A stretch of DNA of 64,000 bases from Streptomyces gardneri (GTDB taxonomy: Bacteria; Actinomycetota; Actinomycetes; Streptomycetales; Streptomycetaceae): positions 124,001 through 188,000 of the forward strand of contig NZ_BJMN01000002.1 of NCBI RefSeq assembly GCF_006539185.1, written 5' to 3'. Made by a program: the position numbers and the translations under genes. The notes below the pieces were generated by a model. The model saw nothing but the letters and a program-made list of their open reading frames with translations. It made no database searches and was not told where the DNA came from. How positions within the stretch are numbered: position 1 is the first letter of the stretch; every line of letters begins with the position of its first letter. This document shows, one piece after another, positions 1 to 11,001 of this stretch.

Positions 1-1
1 C

Positions 2-2378
<2,377 letters not shown>

Positions 2379-2406
2379 CCTCGCGAACAGCCCTCCAGAA
2401 CAGCCC

Positions 2407-2438
2407 GAGGGGCCGGCCGGAACACCGGCCGGCCCCTC
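2407..2438. terminator. Bidirectional terminator hairpin
   Basis: A perfect 14-bp stem (GAGGGGCCGGCCGG at 2407-2420 with its complement at 2425-2438) closes a loop of AACA. It sits between the converging cholesterol oxidase gene and the carboxymuconolactone decarboxylase-like gene, with no long T-run, as is common in Streptomyces. Confidence 0.8.
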
Positions 2439-2448
2439 TCCGCACCGC

Positions 2449-2937
2449 TCAGTGCGTCGGCAGCACGCAGACCGTGTCGAGACCGAGGACCCGGTTGAGC
2501 CGGCCGAAGGCCAGCCACGAGCCCAGACTCATCGTCAGCTCCACGATCTCCGCCTGGCTGTACCGCGCCGTCATCCGCGCCCAGAACTCCTCGTCGAGGC
2601 CGTGGTGGTCCAGCGCGTACCGCTCCGCGTACTCGGCGGCCAGCCGCGTCCGCTCGTCGAAGGTCTCCGAGACCTCCGTCTCCCGCCAGGCCGCGACCAC
2701 CTCGTCGAAGCCGGCCTCGACCTTCTCGCCGTCCCGGTCGGTGCGCCAGTCCAGGCAGAACCCGCAGCCGTTGATCTGCGCGATCCGCAGCCGCGCCGCC
2801 TCGAACTCGCGCAGCCCCAGGGTCGTATGGGCGTACACCGACAGCGAGAAGTTCGCCGCCGCCGTCCCGATCTCCGGGACCATGTCGCCCCACACGTACC
2901 CGATCGGCTCCTGGCCCTCGGGAATGTCGATGATCAC
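2449..2937 (-). CDS. Carboxymuconolactone decarboxylase / AhpD-like protein
   Basis: 162-residue alpha-helical protein of the AhpD/CMD family. The redox motif CGFC is visible in INGCGFCLDWRTD, followed by a conserved downstream segment with an EYA..ALDHHGLD pattern. AhpD-like members are thiol-based peroxidase partners, while CMD members are ring-cleavage decarboxylases; the CxxC favours a redox role. The GTG start at 2937 follows AAGGAG and overlaps the stop of the upstream oxidoreductase gene by four bases (GTGA), so the two are translationally coupled and probably act together. The exact substrate is not clear from sequence. Confidence 0.85.
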   Translation of the reverse strand: MIIDIPEGQEPIGYVWGDMVPEIGTAAANFSLSVYAHTTLGLREFEAARLRIAQINGCGFCLDWRTDRDGEKVEAGFDEVVAAWRETEVSETFDERTRLAAEYAERYALDHHGLDEEFWARMTARYSQAEIVELTMSLGSWLAFGRLNRVLGLDTVCVLPTH

Positions 2938-4013
2938 CGCGGTCTCCTTCCGAGCTTCCCGACCGCCGGCCTCAGCGGTACGTCCAACGCGTCGTACAGT
3001 CCCGGCTCCGCCGCCACCAGCCAGTCGATCGCCCCGACGAGCCGGCCCACCGCCGTGGCGTTGCCGCCCGCCGAGCGGTTCTCGCCCTCGTCGGTCGCCG
3101 CCACCGTCACCTCGATCCGCGGACTGCCCTCGACGATCACCCGGTGCGCCCCCGCGCCGTCCGGCGGCACCGGCCAGTCCGGCGCGCACGAGGGGTGGAT
3201 GCGGGTGACGTGCTCGATGACGATCAGGGGCTCCCCGTCGACGATCCCCTGCACCTCGAAGCGGATCGCGCCCTGCGTCCCCGCCTCGAAGACGCCCATC
3301 GTCCTCGTCTTCACCGAGGTCTCCAGCGGGCGCCGTTCCATCGTCTCGCGGATCTCGTCGAGCTCGACGCCCAGCGCGCGGGCCATCAGCCGCACCTGGC
3401 CGCCCCAGATCATGGTCGGCACCGAGGGCCACAGCATCGGCGGCTCGTACTCCATCGGCCGGCCCATCCCCACCAGCTCCCGGACCGACTCCTCCTGCTC
3501 GTACGTCGAGTAGTCGAAGATCTCCTGGCAGCGGATCACGTCCACCGTGGTGCCGAGCCCGCTCACGAGCAGCGGCAGCACGTCGTTGCCCCAGCCCGGG
3601 TCCACGCCCGACACGAAGAGCGAACCACCGCCCTCGGCGACCGCCGCGAGCACCGGATCCCGGAACTCGGGCGGCGCGTTGCGCTGGTCGTAGAGCGGAT
3701 ACAGCGCGGGCGTGACCACCACCGCGCCCGCCGCCACCGCCCGCGCCACGTCCGCGAGCGCCCCGTCCGGCCGGGTGTCGCCGGAGGCCGCGTACACCAC
3801 CGCAGCCGGCCGACCGCCCAGCACCGTGCCGACGTCGTCGTCGGCCACCACCCCGAGGTCGTGGTCGAGCCCGGCGAGCCGGCCCGCGTCGCGGCCGACC
3901 TTTGCCGGGTCGGACACGAGGACGGCCGCGAGTTCGAGACCCGGGTGGGCGTCCACGGCACGGATGGCCGCGCGCCCGACATTTCCGGTACCCCACACCA
4001 CTGTCCGAATCAT
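2934..4013 (-). CDS. NAD(P)-dependent dihydrodipicolinate reductase-like oxidoreductase
   Basis: 359-residue dehydrogenase with an N-terminal Rossmann fold; the nucleotide motif VVWGTGNVGRAAIRAV is at residues 4-19. This family resembles DapB and 2,4-diaminopentanoate dehydrogenase and is often named an NAD(P)H-dependent amine dehydrogenase family protein. Further conserved segments are VSGVDPGWGNDVLPL in the middle and QEIFDYSTYEQEES, thought to build the substrate pocket. The ATG at 4013 places the nucleotide motif at the very N-terminus, which favours it over the farther upstream ATG. The gene is the first of a two-gene operon with the AhpD-like gene (4-bp overlap). Substrate unknown. Confidence 0.8.
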   Translation of the reverse strand: MIRTVVWGTGNVGRAAIRAVDAHPGLELAAVLVSDPAKVGRDAGRLAGLDHDLGVVADDDVGTVLGGRPAAVVYAASGDTRPDGALADVARAVAAGAVVVTPALYPLYDQRNAPPEFRDPVLAAVAEGGGSLFVSGVDPGWGNDVLPLLVSGLGTTVDVIRCQEIFDYSTYEQEESVRELVGMGRPMEYEPPMLWPSVPTMIWGGQVRLMARALGVELDEIRETMERRPLETSVKTRTMGVFEAGTQGAIRFEVQGIVDGEPLIVIEHVTRIHPSCAPDWPVPPDGAGAHRVIVEGSPRIEVTVAATDEGENRSAGGNATAVGRLVGAIDWLVAAEPGLYDALDVPLRPAVGKLGRRPR

Positions 4014-4092
4014 GCGCGGAGGGTAGCGTCGGGCCGCGAAGGTTCCCATACCCGTGACGAGATGACCTGACGAATCGTCAGGCCGCGGGCTT

Positions 4093-4533
4093 TCAGGGCA
4101 GGCGCAGCGTCACAAAGGGCACCGTGTCGCCCGGCAGGACGTACCGCTCCACCTCCACGAAGCCCCGCGCCAGCGCGAACCGCAACCCCTCCTCGTTCGA
4201 GGCGAGGACCACCGTCTCGACCCCCTCGTCGCTCAGCGTCCGCGCGTGCGCGAGCCCCTGCTCGTACAGTGCGGTCCCGAATCCCCGCTCGCGGAAGCCG
4301 GGCAGTGTCCGGGCGATGACGGTCGCCGCGGGCGTCTCCTCGTCCGGCGGGCGCACCGTCGAGCAGCCGACCGCGACCTCCCCGAGGTACGCGACGTCCA
4401 GCCGGTTCCGCCCCGCCCGTTCGCGCACCTCGTCGAGGGAGAGAACGGCCGTGGGGATGATCGTGTTGTGGACGGTCCGCCAGTCCGCGAGCTGTGCCTC
4501 GCTCCGCGCCCGTTCGATACGAAGATCGTTCAT
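4093..4533 (-). CDS. GNAT-family N-acetyltransferase
   Basis: 146-residue acetyltransferase. The acetyl-CoA binding motif A appears as ARTLPGFRERGFGTALYEQGLAHA (a Q/RxxGxG/A variant, RERGFG), followed by motif B with ASNEEGLRFALARGFVEVER. The ATG at 4533 begins MNDLRIERARSEAQ, the usual beta-1 strand of a GNAT fold. Substrate is not predictable. It is separate from its neighbours: the oxidoreductase operon is on the same strand downstream, and the L,D-transpeptidase gene is divergent. Confidence 0.85.
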   Translation of the reverse strand: MNDLRIERARSEAQLADWRTVHNTIIPTAVLSLDEVRERAGRNRLDVAYLGEVAVGCSTVRPPDEETPAATVIARTLPGFRERGFGTALYEQGLAHARTLSDEGVETVVLASNEEGLRFALARGFVEVERYVLPGDTVPFVTLRLP

Positions 4534-4689
4534 CCGGGCAGGAAACCGTGCCGGGCGCGGCCGGTCAACCTCTTTCCCCTCGCAACCGGGTCGTACGCCG
4601 AACGGGTGGCGGCGCGGTCCCGGCGGCAGCCCCGACCGCCGAACGGGTACGGATCGCTGCACTGCCCCCGGCCAGGAGGATGCCGTCCC

Positions 4690-5457
4690 ATGCCCGTCCG
4701 CAAGGGCGCCCCCGCGCTGCTATACGCCGGCACGCTGTGCGCGGCCCTGCTGCTCACCGGCTGCGCGAGCACCGCCCCGCCCGCCCCCGCACCGTCCACT
4801 CCCAAGCCCCCGGCGACCTCTGCCGCCCCGACCCCCGCCGCCGGCGACGCCCGCCCCGAACGAGTCACCCGGATCCCCGGCGTCGGCCCGATCACCCAGG
4901 CCCGCGTCCCCGACGGCACCACACAGGTCTTCGTCGTCACCGGAGCCACGGCGGACAGCAACACCGCCATGGCCGTGCTCTACGAGCGGAACGCGGCGGG
5001 CCGGTGGAGCAAGACCGCGGGACCATGGGCCGCCCACAACGCACTCCGCGGCTGGACCGCCGACCACGACGCGGGGGACCTGCGCACCCCGATCGGCGTC
5101 TTCCGGCTCGGCGACGCGGGCGGGCGGCTCCCCGACCCGGGCGCGCGTCTGCCGTACGACCAGGACGAGGAGTTCGCCATCAGCGGCACCGGCTTCTCCG
5201 GCGAGTCCCTCGAAGGCTCCTTCGACCACGTCATCGCCATCGACTACAACCGTGTGCCCGGTCGCACGCCCCTCGACAAGGAGCGGCCGCTCGGCCCCGA
5301 GAAGGGCGGCGGCGTCTGGATCCACGTCGACCACGGCGGGCCCACGCAGGCCTGCATCGCTCTGGAACGCGGCACGCTGCGCGAGCTCCTCGTCGCCCTC
5401 GACCCCGCCCGCGAACCCGTCATCGTCATGGGCCCGGCGCCCGAGATCGCACGCTGA
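4690..5457 (+). CDS. L,D-transpeptidase-family lipoprotein
   Basis: 255-residue surface lipoprotein. The N-terminus has a signal peptide with lipobox LLTGC (Cys25), then a Pro/Ala/Thr-rich linker to about residue 55. The YkuD-like catalytic domain follows; its active site is seen in WIHVDHGGPTQACIAL, with His212/His215 and the nucleophile Cys222. Such enzymes make 3-3 cross-links in peptidoglycan or attach proteins to it. The region before the active site (TPIGVFRLGDAGG) is the usual substrate-binding strand. The ATG at 4690 follows CCAGGAGGA. The gene converges on NDH-2 with a large structured hairpin between them. Some members of this branch may be inactive relatives, but key residues are present here. 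Confidence 0.82.
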   Translation: MPVRKGAPALLYAGTLCAALLLTGCASTAPPAPAPSTPKPPATSAAPTPAAGDARPERVTRIPGVGPITQARVPDGTTQVFVVTGATADSNTAMAVLYERNAAGRWSKTAGPWAAHNALRGWTADHDAGDLRTPIGVFRLGDAGGRLPDPGARLPYDQDEEFAISGTGFSGESLEGSFDHVIAIDYNRVPGRTPLDKERPLGPEKGGGVWIHVDHGGPTQACIALERGTLRELLVALDPAREPVIVMGPAPEIAR

Positions 5458-5458
5458 G

Positions 5459-5528
5459 GACGACCGCGCGCCACCCCGGGGATCCCGGTGAACCGTCACC
5501 GAGGGATTCGGGGCCGCGCGCGGTCGTC
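5459..5528. terminator. Long hairpin between converging genes
   Basis: A perfect 13-bp stem pairs 5459-5471 (GACGACCGCGCGC) with 5516-5528. The 44-nt loop carries its own small hairpin (GGTGA/TCACC). It starts two bases after the L,D-transpeptidase stop codon and probably ends transcription. Confidence 0.65.
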
Positions 5529-5593
5529 GTCACCGGAAGCCACCGGGCCCGGTGCACCTGGCGCCCGGAGCTCCCGTGAGCTCTCGGGAGCGG

Positions 5594-6970
5594 TCAGCCG
5601 GCCTCCACCGCCCCGCCACGGAACGAGGCCGTGTGGAGCCGTACCTGCTCCGGTGTCAGATAGGCGTCCGTGTACTCGAAGTCCCGCAGCGTCCCCGCCT
5701 TCGCGGCGAGGAACCCGGTCCGTACGAAGTCGTCCCCGGCCGCGGCGTTGAGCAGCCAGTTCGTCATCACCCGGGTCTTGGCCACATTCGTCCGCAGCGC
5801 GGACCAGTGGTAGGCGCGGGCCACGGCCTGTGCAGGCATCCCGTGCAGCTCCACCCCGAGCGGCTTCGACACCCCGTCCATCCCGCCGAGGTCGACCACC
5901 AGGCCCAGGTCCTTGTGGACGTACGGCTGGGTCTTCTCGCCGCGCAGCGTCGCCACCATGTTGTCGGCGAGCGCCTTGCCCTGCCGCATCGCGTGCTGCG
6001 CCGTCGGCGGACAGATCGCCCCCTCCTCGCCCTTGGCGAGATCGGGCACCGCCGCCGCGTCGCCGAGCCCCCACACGCCGTCGAGACCCGGCACGGCCAT
6101 GTCGGGGGAGACGACGAGCCGGCCCCGGAGCGTCTCCGCGCCGAGCGTCCCGATCAGCGGGCTCGCCGCCACTCCGGCCGTCCAGATCAGCGTCCTGCTG
6201 GGCAGGACGCGCCCGTCCGTGAGGGTCACCGACTCCTCGTCGACCGAGGCCACCGACACACCGAGCGACACCTCGATGCCCCGGCCGGTCAGGATGTTCA
6301 TCGCGGCGGAGCCCAGCTTGTCGCCCAGCTCGGGCATGAGCTTCGGCGCGATGTCCACGAGATGCCACTTGATCAACCGCGGGTCGATCCGCGGATACCG
6401 CTTGACCGCGTTGTGGGTGAGCAGCTGGAGACAGGCCGCCGTCTCCGTGCCCGCGTAGCCGCCGCCGACCACCACGAAACAGAGCCGCGCGGCCCGCTCG
6501 GCCTCGTCGTTGCTCGCGTCCGCGAGGTCCAGCTGGGCGATGACGTGGTCCCGGATGTACACGGCCTCGGCGAGCGTCTTCATGCCACGCGCGTGCTCCG
6601 CGAGGCCGGGGATGTCGAAGCTGCGGGTCACGCTGCCGGGCGCGAGGACGAGGTGGTCGTACGGCTCGGTCACGTACTCGCCGGAGATCGTCCGCACCAC
6701 GACGGCCTTCGCCGCCGTGTCCACCCCGACCGCGCCGCCCGGCACGATCCGCGTGCGGTGTCGCTGGCTGCGCCGGAGCGACAGCGCGACCGACTGGGGG
6801 GTGAGCACCCCGGAGGCGACCTGGGGGAGGAGCGGCAGGTACAGCTGGTAGGAGAACGGCGAAAGGAGCGTGATCAGCGCCTCCCGGTCCGTCAGGCGCC
6901 GTTCGAGCCGCCGCACGCAGGCCACTCCGGCGAACCCGGCGCCCACCACGAGAATCCTCGGTCGAGTCAC
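5594..6970 (-). CDS. ndh: Type II NADH dehydrogenase (NDH-2) family FAD oxidoreductase
   Basis: 458-residue membrane-associated flavoprotein that passes electrons from NADH to quinone without pumping protons. The FAD-binding motif RILVVGAGFAGVACVRRLE lies at residues 4-22; the second, NADH-binding motif FVVVGGGYAGTETAACLQ lies near 165-185. A third family signature, GLGDAAAVPD, binds FAD near residue 300. The C-terminal part, rich in hydrophobic and basic residues, would hold it to the membrane. Length is normal for NDH-2. It could also be a less specific FAD-dependent pyridine nucleotide-disulphide oxidoreductase, but the fold order supports NDH-2. Confidence 0.88.
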   Translation of the reverse strand: MTRPRILVVGAGFAGVACVRRLERRLTDREALITLLSPFSYQLYLPLLPQVASGVLTPQSVALSLRRSQRHRTRIVPGGAVGVDTAAKAVVVRTISGEYVTEPYDHLVLAPGSVTRSFDIPGLAEHARGMKTLAEAVYIRDHVIAQLDLADASNDEAERAARLCFVVVGGGYAGTETAACLQLLTHNAVKRYPRIDPRLIKWHLVDIAPKLMPELGDKLGSAAMNILTGRGIEVSLGVSVASVDEESVTLTDGRVLPSRTLIWTAGVAASPLIGTLGAETLRGRLVVSPDMAVPGLDGVWGLGDAAAVPDLAKGEEGAICPPTAQHAMRQGKALADNMVATLRGEKTQPYVHKDLGLVVDLGGMDGVSKPLGVELHGMPAQAVARAYHWSALRTNVAKTRVMTNWLLNAAAGDDFVRTGFLAAKAGTLRDFEYTDAYLTPEQVRLHTASFRGGAVEAG

Positions 6971-7071
6971 GCTGTCCGCCCTTTCGCTGACTATCCGTGC
7001 TTCACCCTTTTTATCCCCATTGCGGTGGTATCGCTCCTCGGCGGGGTTCGCTTCGCGGCCGTTCCCGAGGG

Positions 7072-8289
7072 TCAGAGGACGACGATTCCCAGCGGCCGCG
7101 AGCCCGCCGGGAGCCGTCGGGTGTCACCCGAGTCGAGGTCGACGACGGTCAGTCCGTCCCAGTACCCGTCCCGGGTGAATCCGCCGGTCACATAGGCCGT
7201 GCGGCCGTCCCGGGACACGGCCACGCTCTCGTGGGGTCCCTCCAGCGGGTAGATCCGCTCGGTGCCGTCGGGCCGTCGGACGGTGAGCGAGGGCCCCTCG
7301 TCCACGTCCGGGTCGATCGGGCCCGTGCCCACCGTCAGGAGCGTCCCGTCGGCGGTCACCGCGGTGCCGTGCTGGTGCGTGTCGGCCGTCATCGGTTCGA
7401 TCGTCGTCCGGCCCGTCCGGGGATCGACGACCGCGAGCCGCTCACCCTCGAAGGGCAGCAGCAGCTTGCCGTCCGAGGGCCGCACGGCCGCGTAGTGCGG
7501 CTTGAGCCACGAACCGAGACCACCCTCCGTCCCGTAGGGGGCGACCTCCACGCGCCGCGGGCTCAGCGACCCCGCCGCGACGACCGTGACGTCGAAGGAG
7601 TCGTGGTTCGTCACGTACACCTCGGCGCCGTCCCGTGACACGTCGACGTCGAAGGGGCGCCGCCCGACGGGCACCGTGTCCGTGAACCGCAGGCTCGTCG
7701 TGTCGAGGACCTCCAGCGTGCCGTTCCCCCCGGGCACGTTGACCCCGACGTACACCCGCCGTCCGTCCGGCGCGAGCGCGATGCCCATGCCGCCGCCCCG
7801 GTACTCGCCGGTGGTCGCGGGGCCGCTGTCCGTCCGGTACGGGACGAGGGCCAGCCGCTCCCGGCGCTCCGTGTCCACGACCGCCACCCCCTCGGCCGTC
7901 GCCACCCAGGCCCGGCCGTCGGAGCCGAGGACGAGACCGTACGGAGCGGTGCCGACCTTCACGGAACCCGTGGCTCCACGCTCGGGGTCGACGAAGGTGA
8001 CGGTGTCCGAGCCGAAGTCGGTCACGAGTAGCGTGCCCGGAGTTGAGGAGGCCGAGGAGTCGGGCAGGGGCACGGACGCGGAGGGCGCCGGTGTGACGGC
8101 ACCGGACGCGCCGGTGGCGGGCGTGGCGCCGGTGGACGGCGGGGTGCCGGTGACAGTCGAGGTGCCGGCGGCGGGTGAGGCGCTCTCCGCCGCCCCCGAC
8201 CCCTGGGCGCAGCCCGCGAGCAGGGCGACGGCCACCGCGCCGGGCACGAGGACCCGGGCGGAGCGGGACGCACGGCGGAATTTCGTCAT
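7072..8289 (-). CDS. YncE-like beta-propeller lipoprotein
   Basis: 405-residue lipoprotein. The signal peptide ends at lipobox LLAGC, followed by a Ser/Thr/Pro/Ala linker of about 60 residues. The rest is a seven-bladed beta-propeller of the YncE/lactonase type, with repeated patterns such as LVTDFGSDTVTFVDPERG, VYVTNHDSFDVTVV and AYVTGGFTRDGYWDGLTVVDLDSG. These propellers bind ligands or polymers at the cell surface; no enzyme residue stands out. The ATG at 8289 is preceded by GAGGAGTTCCCC. It shares its strand with the hydrolase gene upstream, but the 200-bp gap with a long palindrome suggests a separate transcript. Confidence 0.8.
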   Translation of the reverse strand: MTKFRRASRSARVLVPGAVAVALLAGCAQGSGAAESASPAAGTSTVTGTPPSTGATPATGASGAVTPAPSASVPLPDSSASSTPGTLLVTDFGSDTVTFVDPERGATGSVKVGTAPYGLVLGSDGRAWVATAEGVAVVDTERRERLALVPYRTDSGPATTGEYRGGGMGIALAPDGRRVYVGVNVPGGNGTLEVLDTTSLRFTDTVPVGRRPFDVDVSRDGAEVYVTNHDSFDVTVVAAGSLSPRRVEVAPYGTEGGLGSWLKPHYAAVRPSDGKLLLPFEGERLAVVDPRTGRTTIEPMTADTHQHGTAVTADGTLLTVGTGPIDPDVDEGPSLTVRRPDGTERIYPLEGPHESVAVSRDGRTAYVTGGFTRDGYWDGLTVVDLDSGDTRRLPAGSRPLGIVVL

Positions 8290-8416
8290 GGGGAACTCCT
8301 CGGTACGGGACACACGCGGACGGCACCACCCGTGAGCGGTCTCCGCGCCTGCCCCGATCCTCCGCCCGCGCCGGGCCCCGCCCGGTCCGCCGCCCGGCCC
8401 CGGACCGGCGGTCGGA

Positions 8417-8438
8417 CGGTCGACCCCGGGGTCGACCG
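8417..8438. repeat. 22-bp perfect palindrome
   Basis: CGGTCGACCC followed by its exact complement forms a loop-less 22-bp palindrome. It lies in the 200-bp gap between the hydrolase stop and the propeller lipoprotein start, both on the minus strand. It could be an operator for the lipoprotein gene or part of a termination structure. Confidence 0.5.
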
Positions 8439-8489
8439 ATCGGCTGACCCTGCCCCGCGCTCGTACGCCCTACGCCTTGCGCCCCACGC

Positions 8490-9071
8490 CTACGCCTTGA
8501 GGCCGGCCAGGAAGCCGAGGACGCGCCCGACGCACACGTCGGTCGCCTCCGGCGCGAAGGACGCCGAACCGCGCTCCGCGAACAGGTGCGCACTTCCCGC
8601 GTAGAGGAACAGCTCGCGATCCTCGGCGTCCGAGACCAGCTCGCGCGCCGCCGCCAGGTCGCCGTCGTCGACGAAGAACGGGTCCTCTTCCATCGCGTGG
8701 ACCTGGATCGGGAGGCCCTCCGGCCAGACACGGTCGAACGCGCTCTCCGTCACACAGGCGCTCAGCAGCAGGGCGCCCAGGGCTCCGGCCCGGGTCTGCG
8801 CCAGCTTCTGCGCGGGCAGCACGCCGAGCGAGAAACCGGCGTACACCAGCTCTCGCGGCAGCGAGTCGGCCGCCCGCACGCCGCGCTCCGTGAGGACGTC
8901 GAAGCCGACCTCCTGGGCGTACGCGGCGCCGGCCTCCAGGTCCTCGAACGTCCGCCCTTCGTACAGGTCGGGCACGTGCACCGTGTGCCCGGCCCGCCGC
9001 AGCTCGTCGGCGAACGCGCTCACGCCCTCGGTCAGCCCGAGAGCGTGATGGAAGAGCAGTACCTCGGCCAT
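8490..9071 (-). CDS. Dienelactone hydrolase-family protein
   Basis: 193-residue alpha/beta hydrolase of the dienelactone hydrolase family. It starts MAEVLLFHHALGLT with the expected first strand and oxyanion loop. The nucleophile elbow reads GFSLG, with Ser81 where true dienelactone hydrolases have Cys. An Asp-containing segment (MEEDPFFVDDGDLAAA) and a late His (GSAHLFAE) could complete a Ser-His-Asp triad. The length is shorter than the usual 230-240 residues, typical of an actinobacterial subgroup. The natural ester substrate is unknown. No close operon partner is visible. Confidence 0.78.
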   Translation of the reverse strand: MAEVLLFHHALGLTEGVSAFADELRRAGHTVHVPDLYEGRTFEDLEAGAAYAQEVGFDVLTERGVRAADSLPRELVYAGFSLGVLPAQKLAQTRAGALGALLLSACVTESAFDRVWPEGLPIQVHAMEEDPFFVDDGDLAAARELVSDAEDRELFLYAGSAHLFAERGSASFAPEATDVCVGRVLGFLAGLKA

Positions 9072-9210
9072 GTGGTCATCCCCTGTTCGCCGTACGGGGC
9101 CCGTCCGAACCGGCACGGGCCTAACGGACCCATCGTGACCTACGGCACTGACAATGCCCGGACCGCAGAGGGGCCGGGCACGGAACCCCGGAGGGCGTCG
9201 GCGGGATGCG

Positions 9211-9597
9211 CTAGCGCATCGGCCGGTGCGGAACGACGGCGGCGCCGGCCTGCACCATGGCAGCGCCCTGCCCCATCGCGGCGCCCTGACCCATGGAACC
9301 GCCCTGCCCCATCGGACCACCCTGGCCCATCGGACCGCCCTGCCCCATCGGACCGCCCTGGCTCATCGGGCCACCCTGCCCCATCGGGCCCGCGTGCCCG
9401 GCGACGGCCATCTGCGCCCCGACACCGGCGTGCGCGACGCCGCCCTGCGGCCCCGGAACACCCTGCGGCGGCACCTGGATCACCCGGCTGAGGTCCCGCA
9501 GCACCTCCTCGGCGACCTGGCGGACGTCAGCCGGAACATCCCCCCGCTCCCGTATGAGCTCGGCGTAGATCGGTGCCGTGCCGTCCGCGTGGTTCAT
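9211..9597 (-). CDS. Hypothetical protein with Gly-Pro-Met-Gly-Gln repeats
   Basis: 128-residue protein that I do not recognise. The first half (MNHADGTAPIYAELIRERGD to about residue 55) looks globular, with a helix DVRQVAEEVLRDLSRVIQV. The second half is a run of about eight near-identical hexapeptides, G(P/S/A)MGQG, rich in Met and Gln, ending AAVVPHRPMR. The start at 9597 follows AAGGAAG at a good distance; an in-frame start at 9633 is possible but lacks such a site. The repeat is likely disordered or collagen-like. It is divergent from the RNA ligase operon. Confidence 0.6.
   Translation of the reverse strand: MNHADGTAPIYAELIRERGDVPADVRQVAEEVLRDLSRVIQVPPQGVPGPQGGVAHAGVGAQMAVAGHAGPMGQGGPMSQGGPMGQGGPMGQGGPMGQGGSMGQGAAMGQGAAMVQAGAAVVPHRPMR
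9264..9393. repeat. 18-bp coding tandem repeat
   Basis: Units close to CCCTGCCCCATCGGACCG repeat in tandem and encode the hexapeptide array of the minus-strand protein. The units differ by few bases, so copy number may vary by slippage. Confidence 0.75.
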
Positions 9598-9790
9598 GGG
9601 GCTCGCTTCCTTCGACTGCGCCGGTTCCGTCACCGGCGGGGGCGACGGCGAGTCTACGGGGCACCACCGACACGCCCGGGCTCGGGGAGCCCGCCGTCCT
9701 GCCCGATCCCGGCCCCCGCAGGGGAATATTGACTGTCCTCCGGGCCGCCTCGCCGTGAGAATGGATCACCGGACCAATGGGAGGGACCCC

Positions 9791-10999
9791 ATGAGCCAGG
9801 CGACCCTGACTCTGCACGACCTGATGGCGCCCGAGGAGCTCGACGAAGCCCTCGCGGCCGGGCACATCGCCCGCAAGAGCCACCCCGAGCTGCCGCTGTC
9901 GATCTACACGTACACGCGCGCGTGCCAGTACGAACAGCGCTGGAACAGCGCCACCACCCGCTGCCGGGGCCTCGTCGCCGACGACACCACCGGGCGGATC
10001 GTCGCGCTGCCCCTTCCCAAGTTCTTCAACCTCTCCGAGCACGCCACGGGCCGCCCCTACGCGCCGCCGCTGCCCGACGAGCCCTTCGAGGTGTACGACA
10101 AGGTCGACGGCAGCCTCGCCGTCGTCTTCCACTACGCCGGCCGCTGGCGCGCCGCCTCCAAGGGCTCCTTCACCAGCACCCAGGCCACCTGGGCGCAGCG
10201 CCGGCTCGACGCCGCCGACACCTCGGGCCTGACCCCGGGCGTGACGTACCTCGCCGAGATCCTCTACCCGCAGAACCGCATCGTCGTGAACTACGGCGAC
10301 CGCCGCGACCTCGTCCTGCTCGCCGCCTTCGGCCCGGACGGCACCGAGACGCCCCTCGCCGAGGCCGCGGGCCCCTGGGGCCCCATCGGCTCCGTCGTCC
10401 GCGTCTGGCCCGCCATGACCGTCTCGGAGCTCGTCGCCCTGACCGAGTCCAACACCCTCCCGGGCGGCGCCCCGGCCACCGGCACCGACGCCGAGGGCTT
10501 CGTGCTCCGCTTCGCCTCCGGCGTGCGCGCCAAGGCCAAGATCGCCGAGTACGTACGCCTCCACAAGGTGCTCACCGGCGTCACCGAGCGGGACATCTGG
10601 CGCGGCCACGGCATCCAGCGCTTCGCCGCCCTGCCCGCCGCGCAGCTGGCCAACGGCATCGGCTGCTCCGTCGCCGAGGTCGAGGCCTCCGGCGGCAAGC
10701 CGCTCGACGCCCTCCTGGAGCAGGTCCCCGACGAGTTCGACGCCTGGGTGCGCGAGGTGATCGCCCGCCTCGAAGCGGCCGCCGCGAGCCGCGAGCGGAC
10801 CCTCGACGAGGCGTACGCGCGGCTCGCCCACCTCGCGGGCGACCGTGCCGCCTTCGCCCGCGCCGCCGCGGAGGTCCCCGACCGTGCGCTGCGCGCCCTG
10901 CTCTTCCTGCGCCTGGACGGGCGCCCCACCGACCTCCTCGTCTGGCGCCAGCTGCGCCCCGAGGCCACCGACCCCTTCACTCACGACGAGGAGAACTGA
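9791..10999 (+). CDS. T4 Rnl1-like RNA ligase
   Basis: 402-residue ATP-dependent RNA ligase, similar in size and layout to T4 RNA ligase 1 (374 residues). It joins 5'-phosphate and 3'-OH RNA ends. Motif I is YDKVDGSLAV with adenylated Lys104; motif IV is GFVLRF near residue 235; motif V is the Lys-rich VRAKAKIAEYVRLHK. The early CRGLVADD segment is also characteristic. The ATG at 9791 follows GGGAGGGA. The gene ends two bases before the polynucleotide kinase-phosphatase gene, the same pair of activities as the phage T4 tRNA repair pathway, so the two probably heal and seal the same breaks. Confidence 0.88.
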   Translation: MSQATLTLHDLMAPEELDEALAAGHIARKSHPELPLSIYTYTRACQYEQRWNSATTRCRGLVADDTTGRIVALPLPKFFNLSEHATGRPYAPPLPDEPFEVYDKVDGSLAVVFHYAGRWRAASKGSFTSTQATWAQRRLDAADTSGLTPGVTYLAEILYPQNRIVVNYGDRRDLVLLAAFGPDGTETPLAEAAGPWGPIGSVVRVWPAMTVSELVALTESNTLPGGAPATGTDAEGFVLRFASGVRAKAKIAEYVRLHKVLTGVTERDIWRGHGIQRFAALPAAQLANGIGCSVAEVEASGGKPLDALLEQVPDEFDAWVREVIARLEAAAASRERTLDEAYARLAHLAGDRAAFARAAAEVPDRALRALLFLRLDGRPTDLLVWRQLRPEATDPFTHDEEN

Positions 11000-11001
11000 C
11001 C

